Shown in pieces: positions 1 to 12,598 of a stretch of 64,000 nt of DNA (position 1 is its first letter; each line of letters opens with the position of its first letter). The notes below the pieces were generated by a model. It saw nothing but the letters and a program-made list of their open reading frames with translations, did not search any database and was not told where the DNA came from. The translations under genes were made by a program, and so were the position numbers. The DNA is from Acidobacteriota bacterium (lineage in GTDB: Bacteria > Acidobacteriota > Terriglobia > Terriglobales > Acidobacteriaceae), in assembly GCA_003225175.1 (NCBI GenBank), contig QIBA01000042.1:62001-126000 (forward strand), given 5' to 3'.

Positions 1-371
1 TGAAGCCCTGGCGCACCGATCCACAGCACGCCCTCGGATGCGAGCGTTTTTATCTCGCTCCGGCAGAGATGATCTCCGTCGACGAATTGTCCTGCGGCTG
101 GGGACTTCTCGAAGTTCGTGGTCGTGAGATACGTGTTATGCAGAAGTCGAAAAAGAACCTTCGCACTTCCGAAGGCCTGGCAAACGAAATGAACCTGCTT
201 CTCGCGAGTTTGCGGCGAGTGGAAGTAAGGATCGAACCGCAAACAATCACTGATTTCCTAAAATGGAAAAACCGGATGGCGCGATACAACGGTGGCGCTT
301 TGCCTTCTGGTCTTGCCGCAGAAGAAGCTGAGCAGAACCTCTATCTGGCGATGCGAACTGGGGCGCTTTGA
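1..371 (+). CDS. C-terminal part of a PD-(D/E)XK-like (MmcB-like) protein
   Basis: The reading frame is open from the left edge of the window (in frame from base 3) to a TGA at 369-371, so the start lies outside. The visible part, about 122 residues, begins with a segment containing RTDPQH, CERFYLAP and ISVDELSCGWGLLEV. That resembles the late core of MmcB/PD-(D/E)XK-type proteins, in which a strand reading C-x-R-F-Y precedes a DEL-P/S-x-GxGLLEV strand. The rest is helical and basic. The catalytic residues, if any, would be upstream. Family assignment is by eye and tentative; that it is coding is supported by the long open frame and protein-like composition. Confidence 0.6.
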   Translation, partial: KPWRTDPQHALGCERFYLAPAEMISVDELSCGWGLLEVRGREIRVMQKSKKNLRTSEGLANEMNLLLASLRRVEVRIEPQTITDFLKWKNRMARYNGGALPSGLAAEEAEQNLYLAMRTGAL

Positions 372-616
372 GTTGCGACCGATTCTGAAGTTCTGAGTTC
401 CAATTCAGAAGCGCCAGCCTGCAAGAACCAGCCTCCCCTAATGTCTTTTTGTCTTTCTCACTGTTCACAGGCGAACACTCACTCCTTTGGTCGAACAGCC
501 CAGTGAACTTGAAGCCGCAGTCAAGCTGCTGATTTCCCTCAAGTTAGTTCTTTTTTTGCATTGGTCCCGGGATTGCGGTCTCAATGCGTTTAACTTCTAA
601 TCCTGGGATTGATACG

Positions 617-3079
617 ATGCAAAACTTGTTGCAAGAACTGCGGTATGGAATTCGCACACTGAACAGGAGCCGTGGCTTCGCCTTGGCTGCGGTGCTGGTC
701 CTCGCCCTGGGCATTGGCGCTAATACCGCGATCTTCAGCGTAGTAAATGCGGTGCTGTTGCGACCTCTTCCTTTCCCCCAGCCGGATCGACTGGTGCAGA
801 TCTGGCATACACCTCCGCAGAAAAGCTTTCCCGGAATGAAGGAATTTGCAGTGTCTGCTGCGAATTATCTTGACTGGGCCGCGCAGAACCACGTGTTTCA
901 GCAAATCTCCATTTACTCGTGGTCTTCCTTCAACCTCACCGGCAAGCGAGAACCACAGTTCGTAAGTGGGCGTGCCGTTTCATCGGAATTCTTCCCGGTT
1001 TTGCAGGCTCAACCGCTATTGGGACGCATCTTCACGCGCGATGAAGATCAGCCCGGCCACAACCATGTGGTCATACTCAGCGAAAGCTTCTGGCGTAACC
1101 AATTTGCTGCGGATCCGGGAATCGTTGGTCAGGACATCTCGCTCGACGGAGCAGCTTACCGCGTGATCGGCGTGATGCCGGCGAAGTTTCAGTTTCCAAT
1201 TGCATCGGATCCCGCTGACGCGGCAAAGCTCTGGACCCCCTTGGCAATGACAGACAAGGAGCGCGCCGTGCGAGGCGAGCATCACTATTCGGTGATCGGG
1301 CGATTGCGTCCGGGAGTGAGCATACAGCAGACACAAGCTGAGATGGATACGATCTCGCGCCGCCTCGAACAGGAATTTCCCGCTGATGACAAGGGTTGGG
1401 GCGCAGTCGTTAAGCCACTGCGCGAAGAATTAGTAGGAGACGTCCGTACTCCGCTGCTCGTGCTGCTCGGTGCAGTCGCGCTCGTCCTGCTGATCGCCTG
1501 TGCAAATGTGGCAAATCTCGTGCTGGCAAGAATCGTGTCACGCCAGAAAGAGATTGCGGTTCGTTCCGCCTTGGGAGCATCAAGAATTCGCCTGCTTCGG
1601 CAGGTAGTTTGCGAGACAGTCGTCTTGTCCGTGACCGGAGGATTGCTCGGACTCCTCATCGCTCATTTTGGAGTAAGGCTGATCGTCGCGTTTCTCGCGT
1701 CAAAACTGCCACGGGCTTCCGCCATTGCAGTGGACGGCTGGGTGCTCGCGTTTACGCTGGTAGTGTCGTTCGTTGCCGGCATCGTCGCAAGTCTTGTGCC
1801 GGCATTCAGGCTCAGTAAAGTGAATGTGAGCGAAGCTCTCAAGCAAGGCACGCGGACAAGTTCAGACGGGGCAGGAAATCGCACACGCGGGATGTTGGTC
1901 GTCTCTGAAGTTGCGTTGTCCCTGATGCTGCTCGTCGGCGCTGGCCTGTTGATCCGCACGCTATGGGCTCTTCGCAAAGTCGATCCTGGGCTCGATCCGC
2001 ACAATGTTGTTGCCATCATCCCTTCCATCTCGAGGATCGCCTTCCCCCAGCCCGCGCAGGAAATTGCGTTTTATGAGGAATTGGTGGACAAGGTGAAAGC
2101 GCTGCCTGGAATTGAATCCGCAGCAGCTATTGACGACCTGCCGTTGAGCGGCAGTGGCTCGAATCAGCCGATTCAAATTGAGGGCCATCCGGTACAGGCG
2201 ATGGCCGATCAACCGGAAGTCTCGGTACGCATCAGCAGTCCTGGCTACTTCCATACCATGCACATCCCTCTAATGCACGGCAGGGACTTCGGCGACCAGG
2301 ACACAGCAAGCAGTCCGGGCACGATCATCATAAGCCAGTCGATGGCACAGCGATTCTGGCCCAACGAAGATCCGGTGGGAAGGCATCTTACGCTGACGTT
2401 CTTTCCCAACAAGATACGAGAGATCGTGGGCGTGGTAGGCGACATTAAGGACCGCGGCTTGGATTCAGCAGAACCGGCAGCCATGCTTTACGTTCCGCTT
2501 GCGCAGCTCACTGCTCCTCCGACCGTTGTATGGCGATCATTCCCATTGTGGCTCATGGTTCGAGCTCAATCGAATGCTGCGTCTATCACTCCGGCAACGA
2601 TCAATGCAATGCATCAGCTCAACTCGCAGCTGCCAATCGGGGATGTGATCACGATGGAAGATTTCATTGCGAGCACGCTTTCGCAGCAACGCTTCAACAT
2701 GCTGCTGCTCGCTGTGTTTGCCGGAGTAGCCCTTGTGCTGGCCGCAATCGGCATCTATAGCGTGCTCGCATACACAGTGCGTCGCCGAGTGCGCGAGATC
2801 GGAATTCGCATGGCGCTTGGGGCGCAAACGTCTGATGTTGTAAAGATGGTGGTCTCGGAAGGAATGAAGCCGACGGCGCTCGGCGTTGCCATAGGAGTTG
2901 CAGGCGCGCTTGCTCTCGGACGGTTCATTTCGAGCCTCATCTACGGCGTTAAGCCGACAGATCTCGGAACATTCATGACCGTATCTCTGGCCTTGGTGCT
3001 GGTTAGTTTCCTCGCCAGCGTGATCCCGGCATATCGGGCGACGCGAGTGGAACCGGTGACCACTCTCCGAGACGAGTAA
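617..3079 (+). CDS. ADOP-family ABC transporter permease (MacB-like, FtsX duplicated)
   Basis: Inner-membrane protein of about 820 residues belonging to the acidobacterial duplicated orphan permease type: permeases with a MacB periplasmic core and two FtsX units but usually no adjacent ATPase or HlyD partner, as here. The protein starts [15 protein letters not shown], followed by the first membrane helix (about 20-45) with the [19 protein letters not shown] motif. A large periplasmic domain follows, then an FtsX helix block around 280-400, a second periplasmic domain, and a C-terminal FtsX block with the [12 protein letters not shown] motif. An in-frame ATG lies 33 bases upstream at 584, but family members begin at MQNLL, so 617 is preferred. 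Substrate unknown; roles in macrolide/lipid efflux or envelope mechanics are only suggested by homology to MacB. Confidence 0.88.
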   Translation: MQNLLQELRYGIRTLNRSRGFALAAVLVLALGIGANTAIFSVVNAVLLRPLPFPQPDRLVQIWHTPPQKSFPGMKEFAVSAANYLDWAAQNHVFQQISIYSWSSFNLTGKREPQFVSGRAVSSEFFPVLQAQPLLGRIFTRDEDQPGHNHVVILSESFWRNQFAADPGIVGQDISLDGAAYRVIGVMPAKFQFPIASDPADAAKLWTPLAMTDKERAVRGEHHYSVIGRLRPGVSIQQTQAEMDTISRRLEQEFPADDKGWGAVVKPLREELVGDVRTPLLVLLGAVALVLLIACANVANLVLARIVSRQKEIAVRSALGASRIRLLRQVVCETVVLSVTGGLLGLLIAHFGVRLIVAFLASKLPRASAIAVDGWVLAFTLVVSFVAGIVASLVPAFRLSKVNVSEALKQGTRTSSDGAGNRTRGMLVVSEVALSLMLLVGAGLLIRTLWALRKVDPGLDPHNVVAIIPSISRIAFPQPAQEIAFYEELVDKVKALPGIESAAAIDDLPLSGSGSNQPIQIEGHPVQAMADQPEVSVRISSPGYFHTMHIPLMHGRDFGDQDTASSPGTIIISQSMAQRFWPNEDPVGRHLTLTFFPNKIREIVGVVGDIKDRGLDSAEPAAMLYVPLAQLTAPPTVVWRSFPLWLMVRAQSNAASITPATINAMHQLNSQLPIGDVITMEDFIASTLSQQRFNMLLLAVFAGVALVLAAIGIYSVLAYTVRRRVREIGIRMALGAQTSDVVKMVVSEGMKPTALGVAIGVAGALALGRFISSLIYGVKPTDLGTFMTVSLALVLVSFLASVIPAYRATRVEPVTTLRDE

Positions 3080-3120
3080 TCGTCAGAGAACGGCCACACA
3101 GAAAGCCTGACACCTGATGA

Positions 3121-3138
3121 GCTCGCTTCGAAGCGAGC
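3121..3138. terminator. Perfect 18-bp palindrome downstream of ADOP permease
   Basis: GCTCGCTTC followed by its exact complement GAAGCGAGC, about 40 bases after the permease stop. It can form a strong hairpin, but there is only a short CCTTTTG a few bases later, so it is at best a weak terminator for the permease. Confidence 0.4.
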
Positions 3139-3201
3139 AACGGCCTTTTGTCGGGAAGCCCTTTTTCCCCAGTCCCCTCAATCAAAGGACGTAGCCAGCA
3201 G

Positions 3202-3290
3202 ATCCCAGGTTGGTCCCCGGGGGGATATCCCCCGTACGAGATCGCCGGGGATTAGAGGGATATCCCATGCAAGCCACGGGGATCGAATTC
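3202..3290. repeat. GGGATATCCC palindrome pair
   Basis: Between the ends of the convergent permease and DUF503 genes are two palindromes with the same core: GGGGGATATCCCCC at 3220-3233 and GGGATATCCC at 3257-3266, with centres 35 bp apart. Flanking GATCCC/GGGGATC half-sites lie at 3201-3206 and 3279-3283. The same core recurs as a three-copy array near 63.5 kb. The 324-bp region 3080-3403 holds no convincing gene. Confidence 0.6.
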
Positions 3291-3403
3291 GTGTAAGCCG
3301 ACACGAGGTTGAGATTGAGGCAGTCATTCCTTCTCGCCCATTCCACGACATGGCGGACAAAATAGAATGGCGAATAGTGAAGGTTAATCTTTGACAGTGT
3401 GAC

Positions 3404-3694
3404 TCATTCCAGTTCCACGTAACTATCGGTGAGTTCGGCGCCGTTATCGTTGGCGATACGACCAGCGGCACGTTCCACCTGCTGCATCAGCCCAGCGAGG
3501 TAGTCACGCGAGCTGGAGATGCTAACTACTCCAATCGTTGCTCGCTGCCACAGATTGGTTTCGTCAAGTTCCGCGACGGACACGTTGAAGCTGTGACGGA
3601 GCTTGTCTTTCAGGCTGCGCAGCACTTGACGTTTGTCCTTAAGAGACTGCGCGCCTTCGATGCGGATCTCGAGAGTGAGGACGGCAATCGGCAT
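3404..3694 (-). CDS. DUF503 family protein (YlxP-like)
   Basis: Small protein of 96 residues starting MPIAVLTLEIRIEGAQSLKDKR, the signature N-terminus of the DUF503/YlxP family, with the later stretch ATIGVVSISS also typical. An ATG 18 bases upstream would add six residues not seen in the family. YlxP genes usually sit next to infB and rbfA in the nusA-infB operon, and YlxP is thought to act in translation or ribosome biogenesis, so the position fits. Here it follows infB by about 120 bases, beyond a hairpin terminator, and rbfA and truB do not follow. Confidence 0.85.
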   Translation of the reverse strand: MPIAVLTLEIRIEGAQSLKDKRQVLRSLKDKLRHSFNVSVAELDETNLWQRATIGVVSISSSRDYLAGLMQQVERAAGRIANDNGAELTDSYVELE

Positions 3695-3710
3695 AATTCC
3701 GGAAATCTGC

Positions 3711-3738
3711 AAAATAAAGGCGCGACCTTCGTCGCGCC
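3711..3738 (-). terminator. Intrinsic terminator between infB and DUF503
   Basis: On the minus strand GGCGCGAC-GAAG-GTCGCGCC (8-bp stem, tetraloop) is followed directly by TTTATTTTG. It lies after the infB stop at 3813 and just before the DUF503 start at 3694, so it should end or thin the infB transcript. Confidence 0.75.
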
Positions 3739-3812
3739 TCCACCGCCGCAGAGCGGCTGTGCCACATTCTTCCGCAAACTTCGTCAGCTGAAGTCCGTGC
3801 CCTACTTTGCTA

Positions 3813-6803
<2,991 letters not shown>

Positions 6804-6943
6804 CCGCCCTGTGTTCTCTCCGCTATCCCGTTACACGATCATCACAACCCTCACGAGATCAATTAATCGATCACCTTGGTTACGTGGTTCCGGCCGGCTC
6901 GGGCCGGGAAACCGCCTGCAGCGTCCATGCTGCAAGCCACAAA

Positions 6944-8527
6944 TTATTCATGATGCTCCGGCTTACTAGCTTCCTCAGGCTGCGGCTCTTCCGGAGCAAC
7001 AACCTCTTCCGCTTCCGGAACGGGCTCCTCACCATGCACATGCACTTCCGCAACATCTGCCGCCGGAGCATTTTCTACGCCAGCGATCTCAGCAGCCTCA
7101 AGCGCCTGGCCAGTCTCAGCCGCTTCTTCGTACTCCGAATTCTCGGCTTGCACATTCGGCATCTCGACATTCTCGCCCGCACCAACCCCGGGCTGAGCGT
7201 CGATGGCGACGTCTTCCAAGCCAGCTTCGGCGGCCTGAACCTCGCCACCTTCAAGAGCAGAGAAGTAGTTGTTCACGGCGATGCTGATTTTTTCGATCGT
7301 CTTTGGACCGATGCCGGGCAGCTCTTCGAGTTGTTCTGGCGTCATGTCCGCAAGAGCTTCGACCGTCGTGATTCCAGCGCCAACCAGCTTTTCAATCACT
7401 TGCTCGCCCAACTCCGGAACCTTCTCAAGCGGAGTAGTGGTCGTTGCAGTGAGAGCCTGCATCTGCTGCTCAACTTCCTGCCGCTTCTCTTCTTCGCTCT
7501 TGATGTCAATCTTCCAGCCAAGCAACTTCGCCGCAAGGCGTACGTTCTGCCCTTTCTTGCCAATCGCCAGCGAAAGCTGCGTATCGTCGACAATCACTTC
7601 GAGATGCTTCTCCGTCGCATCAACAACGGTGACACGACTCACCTTCGCGGGCTGCAGCGCCTTCTCGGCAAACGTAACCGCGTCTTCGTGATACTCGATG
7701 ATGTCGATCTTTTCGCCGCGCAACTCACGGATGATGGACTGCACGCGCATGCCCTTCATCCCAACGCAAGCTCCGACCGAATCGACATCTTTGTCGCGTG
7801 ACATCACGGCAATCTTCGTGCGCTCACCCGCTTCGCGAGCGATCGCGCGAATCACTACGGTGTTGTCGTAAATCTCCGGTACTTCAGTCTGAAACAGATT
7901 CTGCACAAGCTCCGGCGCGGCACGCGAAACCACTACCTGCGGTCCCTTCGAGGCCTTCTCAACCCGAACCAGCACCACACGCACACGCTCGCCTACGGCG
8001 AACGATTCGAGCCTCGACTGCTCCTTGCGCCCCATGCGTGCTTCGGCTTTGCCGATATCGAAGATCACGTCTGGACCTTCGATACGCTTCACCGTGGCAT
8101 TGAGAATCTCGCCTACGCGTCCGATGTACTCGTTGTAAACCGTGTCGCGCTCGGCCTCGCGAACCTTTTGAAAGATCACCTGCTTGGCAAGCTGCGCAGA
8201 AATACGCCCGAGCACACCATCCGTCGATTTGTATTGGCGAATCTCGCCGCCCACTTCGACGTTGGGATCGACGCGTCGCGCATCCTCAAGCGTGACCTGC
8301 GAGTTCGGATCTTCGATCTGTTCCGGAGTCTCGACGACGGTCCTGTAGCTATAAGCCTGGATCGCGCCTGTCTCTTTGTTGAGTTCGGCGCGCATGTTCT
8401 CCTGGATCTTGTAGTGCTTGCGCGTGGCAACAGCGATCGCGTCTTCCACCGCATTCACTACGATCTGAGGATCGATCCCTTTTTCCCGGCTTAGCGCCTC
8501 AATATTTTCGTACAGCGGACTTGCCAT
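6944..8527 (-). CDS. nusA: Transcription termination/antitermination factor NusA
   Basis: 527 residues. The N-terminal RNA-polymerase-binding domain starts MASPLYENIEALSREKGID; the S1 domain follows (YIGRVGEILNATVKRIEGPDVIFDIG), then two KH domains (SVGACVGMKGMRVQSIIRELRGEKIDII and IGKKGQNVRLAAKLLGWKIDI). Near residues 380-430 a helix-hairpin-helix unit (LEELPGIGPKTIEKI) stands where proteobacterial NusA has its acidic repeats. The last hundred residues are very Glu/Ala-rich and low-complexity. NusA modulates pausing, intrinsic termination and antitermination. It lies 29 bases after rimP in the same operon, and in many bacteria it controls its own operon through leader termination, which is relevant to the upstream structured region. 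Confidence 0.97.
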   Translation of the reverse strand: MASPLYENIEALSREKGIDPQIVVNAVEDAIAVATRKHYKIQENMRAELNKETGAIQAYSYRTVVETPEQIEDPNSQVTLEDARRVDPNVEVGGEIRQYKSTDGVLGRISAQLAKQVIFQKVREAERDTVYNEYIGRVGEILNATVKRIEGPDVIFDIGKAEARMGRKEQSRLESFAVGERVRVVLVRVEKASKGPQVVVSRAAPELVQNLFQTEVPEIYDNTVVIRAIAREAGERTKIAVMSRDKDVDSVGACVGMKGMRVQSIIRELRGEKIDIIEYHEDAVTFAEKALQPAKVSRVTVVDATEKHLEVIVDDTQLSLAIGKKGQNVRLAAKLLGWKIDIKSEEEKRQEVEQQMQALTATTTTPLEKVPELGEQVIEKLVGAGITTVEALADMTPEQLEELPGIGPKTIEKISIAVNNYFSALEGGEVQAAEAGLEDVAIDAQPGVGAGENVEMPNVQAENSEYEEAAETGQALEAAEIAGVENAPAADVAEVHVHGEEPVPEAEEVVAPEEPQPEEASKPEHHE

Positions 8528-8556
8528 GATTGCCCTTAGTTCCCTATTCCTACTGT

Positions 8557-9156
8557 CTAAATCTCCGGCACCAGCCGGGCGCGCTCGATGTTGGTCATCT
8601 CCAGCTCAACCGCAGGCCAGGCGCCATCGCCTTCGGTATCGAACTTCTTCTTGCCCTTCTTCTTGCCTGACTCGATCTCCAACGCGATGCGGCTCTCGTC
8701 TAACGTCCGAAGTCTGCCCTCAAAGTGCCGGTTGCCTGCCACAGGCTCCCGAGTCATGATCTTGACCTTGCTGCCCGAGAAGCGCTGAAAATCAGCGGGT
8801 TTTACTAACTTCCGGTCGAGGCCGGGCGATGAAACTTCCAATAAATACTGGCCGCCCGGGATCACATCTTCTACGTCGAGAACCGTGCCCAGTTCGCGAC
8901 TGTAATTGGCGCAATCCTCGTGAGTTACACCCGCCAATCGATCCCAATTCTCTGGCGCAGATGTCTTTTCCGCAGCCTGACTTGCGGCAGCTAGTTGCAG
9001 CTCAAGAGCACGCCTTCCTTCGGCATTCTTCTCGATGTAAATCCTGAGAACACGACCCTTGCCGCCGCCGTGAAACTCCAGATCAACAACTTCGAGTCCT
9101 GACGAAGCCGCGATTCGCTCCGCAATCGCCCGCACATGAGCTTCGTCGAATGGCAT
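8557..9156 (-). CDS. rimP: Ribosome maturation factor RimP
   Basis: 199 residues, somewhat longer than typical RimP (about 150). The N-terminal domain starts with HVRAIAERIAASSGLEVVDLEF and includes the strand RVLRIYIEK. Next comes an extra Ala/Gln-rich insertion (RALELQLAAASQAAEKTSAP). The conserved segment ...LDVEDVIPGGQYLLEVSSPGLDRKLVKPADFQRFSG is unmistakable. The C-terminal SH3-like part carries a basic GKKKGKKKF insertion. RimP is needed for 30S maturation. First gene of the operon; its start lies only about 40 bases downstream of a minus-strand hairpin terminator, so expression probably depends on read-through or an internal promoter. Confidence 0.95.
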   Translation of the reverse strand: MPFDEAHVRAIAERIAASSGLEVVDLEFHGGGKGRVLRIYIEKNAEGRRALELQLAAASQAAEKTSAPENWDRLAGVTHEDCANYSRELGTVLDVEDVIPGGQYLLEVSSPGLDRKLVKPADFQRFSGSKVKIMTREPVAGNRHFEGRLRTLDESRIALEIESGKKKGKKKFDTEGDGAWPAVELEMTNIERARLVPEI

Positions 9157-9195
9157 CGCCCGTCTTCTACCTGCAAATCACAAAAAGTTTGCCGG

Positions 9196-9220
9196 AAATA
9201 AAAAGTGGGCTATCGCCCAC
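9196..9220 (-). terminator. Intrinsic terminator upstream of rimP
   Basis: On the minus strand GTGGGC-GATA-GCCCAC is followed immediately by TTTTTATTT. A second small hairpin (GTTTG/CAAAC, 9223-9238) lies just before it. It stands between the promoter at 9355-9383 and the rimP start at 9156, so it either ends a small RNA or acts as an attenuator. Confidence 0.7.
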
Positions 9221-9348
9221 TGGTTTGCTTCGCCAAACGATTTCTCCACCACACCACGTGGATGAAGGAAGCCTAGCCACCCCCTCAGGGGCCCCGTTAT
9301 CGGACTCTTACGCTCAGCTCATAAGCCGACTCGGGGTGAACACCACAA
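9196..9348 (-). ncRNA. Candidate structured leader RNA / attenuator of rimP-nusA-infB
   Basis: A minus-strand transcript of about 150 nt would run from the promoter at 9355-9383 to the terminator at 9196. Its central part (9292-9336) folds as one long interrupted hairpin: CCCCG pairs with CGGGG, TCGG with CCGA and CTTA with TAAG, closing an 11-nt loop. It is followed by a second GGGG/CCCC-rich element (CCCCTGAGGGG) and a CCACGTGG palindrome. I compared it by eye with tRNA, TPP, SAM, cobalamin, FMN, 6S and SRP RNA signatures and found no match. Whether it is a leader for rimP or an independent small RNA cannot be decided from sequence alone. Confidence 0.4.
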
Positions 9349-9354
9349 AGTGTG

Positions 9355-9383
9355 ATGATACGCCTGATGTGGGTGATTTACAA
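9355..9383 (-). promoter_or_regulatory. Sigma-70-like promoter of the rimP leader
   Basis: Read on the minus strand: -35 TTGTAA (9383-9378), a 17-bp spacer, and -10 TATCAT (9360-9355, 5/6 match). Predicted start is near 9348. The promoter lies in the divergent gap to the CPBP protease gene. Confidence 0.5.
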
Positions 9384-9403
9384 ACCAGCCTCAGTTCACG
9401 AAA

Positions 9404-10390
9404 ATGGCTACAAACACCAGCAAAGCAGCGCCAGAAAGGCCGGAAAAACGCTTGCAAGACACTGAAAATCAATCGCTTATTTCTGACGATTCCGACCCAT
9501 CAACGTCATCCGAATCCAAATCTTCTTGGCGCAGTTCACTGTTTCTTAACGAACGAGGTTTGCGCGCCGGATGGCGCTTTGTACTCTTCCTGATCTTGCT
9601 TCGACTGGTACTCATCCCGATGGTTTTTGTGGCCGCCAAGCCGTTCCGCCATCTGCTGGAATCCAGAGTCGGGGACATATCAGACGCTTTGTTATTTCTT
9701 TGCATTCTGCTCGGCACGCTCATCATGTCCAAGGTGGAGCGTCGCTCGATGCTCTCTTACGGATTACGAGATTCTGTCGCTCTTTCGCGCTTGTTCGCAG
9801 GAAGTCTGATTGGGTTCGCGTCCTTAAGTTTGATGCTGTTGGGTTTGCGCGCGACTCATCACCTCGTGTTCGGCCCCCGCTATTTGGGCGGCTCCCAGCT
9901 TCTCATGGCTGCGCTCTTGAATCTGCTCGGATTCCTAATTGTTGCGCTGTTCGAAGAAAACGCTTTCCGCGGATACGCGCTACATACCCTGACGGAAGGA
10001 ATCGGATTCTGGCCGGCAGCAATCGTGATGGCGCTGTTGTTTGCAGCGCTGCACGTGCAGAATCCAGGCGAATCGGAGGTCGGAATAGCGGCGGTGTTTG
10101 CGTTCGGAATGATGCTTGCTTTTTCGCTTTGGCGTACTGGAACCCTGTTGTGGGCAATTGGGTTTCATTTCATGTGGGATTACTCAGAGAGTTTTCTTTA
10201 CGGCGTTCCTGATAGCGGTCTTGTTCAGCCTGAGCATCTGCTTAGCACGCATTTGTCCGGGCCAGCGTGGATCACAGGAGGAAGCGTCGGCCCTGAGGGA
10301 AGCTGGTTCATCTTCGTGCTGTTGGGGGTCGTGGCTCTGATCATTCATTTTTTGTACCCGCACAACAAGTTTCCCCAGGCCATCGGGTGA
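9404..10390 (+). CDS. CPBP-family intramembrane glutamic protease (Abi/Rce1-like)
   Basis: 328-residue polytopic membrane protein. The first 50 residues are hydrophilic, Ser/Asp/Glu-rich and presumably cytoplasmic. Membrane helices follow from about residue 58. The three conserved CPBP motifs are present: EENAFRG (about 184-190, the catalytic EExxxR pair), F-A-A-L-H (about 212-216) and H-F-M-W-D (about 253-257). Family members cleave prenylated or bacteriocin-type peptides or serve as immunity proteins; the substrate here is unknown. It is divergent from the rimP operon. The start ATG at 9404 has no clear ribosome-binding site. Confidence 0.88.
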   Translation: MATNTSKAAPERPEKRLQDTENQSLISDDSDPSTSSESKSSWRSSLFLNERGLRAGWRFVLFLILLRLVLIPMVFVAAKPFRHLLESRVGDISDALLFLCILLGTLIMSKVERRSMLSYGLRDSVALSRLFAGSLIGFASLSLMLLGLRATHHLVFGPRYLGGSQLLMAALLNLLGFLIVALFEENAFRGYALHTLTEGIGFWPAAIVMALLFAALHVQNPGESEVGIAAVFAFGMMLAFSLWRTGTLLWAIGFHFMWDYSESFLYGVPDSGLVQPEHLLSTHLSGPAWITGGSVGPEGSWFIFVLLGVVALIIHFLYPHNKFPQAIG

Positions 10391-10470
10391 TCGGGTGAAG
10401 TTAAGAATGGTTAATCTCGCGGGCCTGGGTTGTTAATTCACCCGATGGCCCGATCGCCAGATCACCCGAT
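10378..10470. repeat. Fourfold ATCGGGTGA inverted-repeat cluster
   Basis: Two tandem copies of ATCGGGTGA (10382-10390 and 10390-10398) face two inverted copies TCACCCGAT (10438-10446 and 10462-10470). The outer pair extends to a perfect 13-bp inverted repeat, GGCCATCGGGTGA with TCACCCGATGGCC (10378-10390 and 10438-10450). The left arm overlaps the CPBP stop codon. It could serve as a terminator without a T-run or as a regulatory site ahead of guaB. Confidence 0.6.
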
Positions 10471-10517
10471 TCTTCCGGTTCCTTGCCTTACAATGGAGAA
10501 ACGCAAGTGAGATTTGA

Positions 10518-12023
<1,506 letters not shown>

Positions 12024-12030
12024 CGCGCGA

Positions 12031-12552
12031 TTGAAGGCATTCACAAGAAACATTCGATATTGGTTACCGACACTCTTCTGGCTTGGAGTGATCGCGTATG
12101 AGTCCTTCCGCCTTTCCTCCGCAGTGACGGGCGGCTGGCTGTGGCAGATTTTGCATCTTTTACGCGTGCAAATGTCCGCAGAGAGCTTCGCGGGATTGCA
12201 TCATTTGCTGCGAAAGAGTGGGCATTTCACCGGATACGGACTGCTCTGCATTCTGCTCTTTCGCTCCTGGTTTCACACGCTGCTGGACGATTCCGATCCG
12301 ACCGGACACGTACCTCGAAATTCTGCGAGATCAGGACAACGGTGGAAATGCGCAGCTCTGGCGGTGGGCATGACTCTCGCAACCGCGATCCTGGATGAAT
12401 GGCACCAGAGCTCCGACTTGTCACGTACAGGTACACCTTGGGATGTTGCCCTCGACCTTGCCGGCGGAGTCCTCTTTCTGGCGATTGCGCTGTTCGGACT
12501 CAAGCTGTGGCAGGCACGCCGAGTGGAAAAACTGGAAGAGGTTTCGGCATAG
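12031..12552 (+). CDS. VanZ-like family membrane protein
   Basis: 173 residues beginning with TTG seven bases after the guaB stop, which suggests co-transcription. It has four hydrophobic segments and the VanZ-like pattern: a first helix [16 protein letters not shown], a central H-x-x-x-K-x-G-H-F motif ([16 protein letters not shown]), and a last part with DEWHQ followed by R-x-G-x-x-x-D-V-x-x-D-x-x-G ([14 protein letters not shown]). These Asp/Glu/His positions are the conserved ones of the family. VanZ relatives have been linked to glycopeptide resistance and membrane-lipid or wall processes; the function here is not known. Confidence 0.85.
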   Translation: MKAFTRNIRYWLPTLFWLGVIAYESFRLSSAVTGGWLWQILHLLRVQMSAESFAGLHHLLRKSGHFTGYGLLCILLFRSWFHTLLDDSDPTGHVPRNSARSGQRWKCAALAVGMTLATAILDEWHQSSDLSRTGTPWDVALDLAGGVLFLAIALFGLKLWQARRVEKLEEVSA

Positions 12553-12598
12553 TAGTAGCGTCTGCTTTTCGGCAAGCATCTTACGCCGAGACGGTCAT

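Noticed and set aside
9292-9340. CTCATAAG near 9320 resembles a tRNA-fMet anticodon loop, and metY precedes rimP in E. coli
   Set aside because: No T-loop GTTCRA, no acceptor stem and the wrong arm lengths on either strand; the pairing forms a single long hairpin instead.
12395-12598. Longer N-terminus for the LigD-type protein
   Set aside because: Overlaps the VanZ-like gene in another frame and has no domain; family members begin at [10 protein letters not shown].
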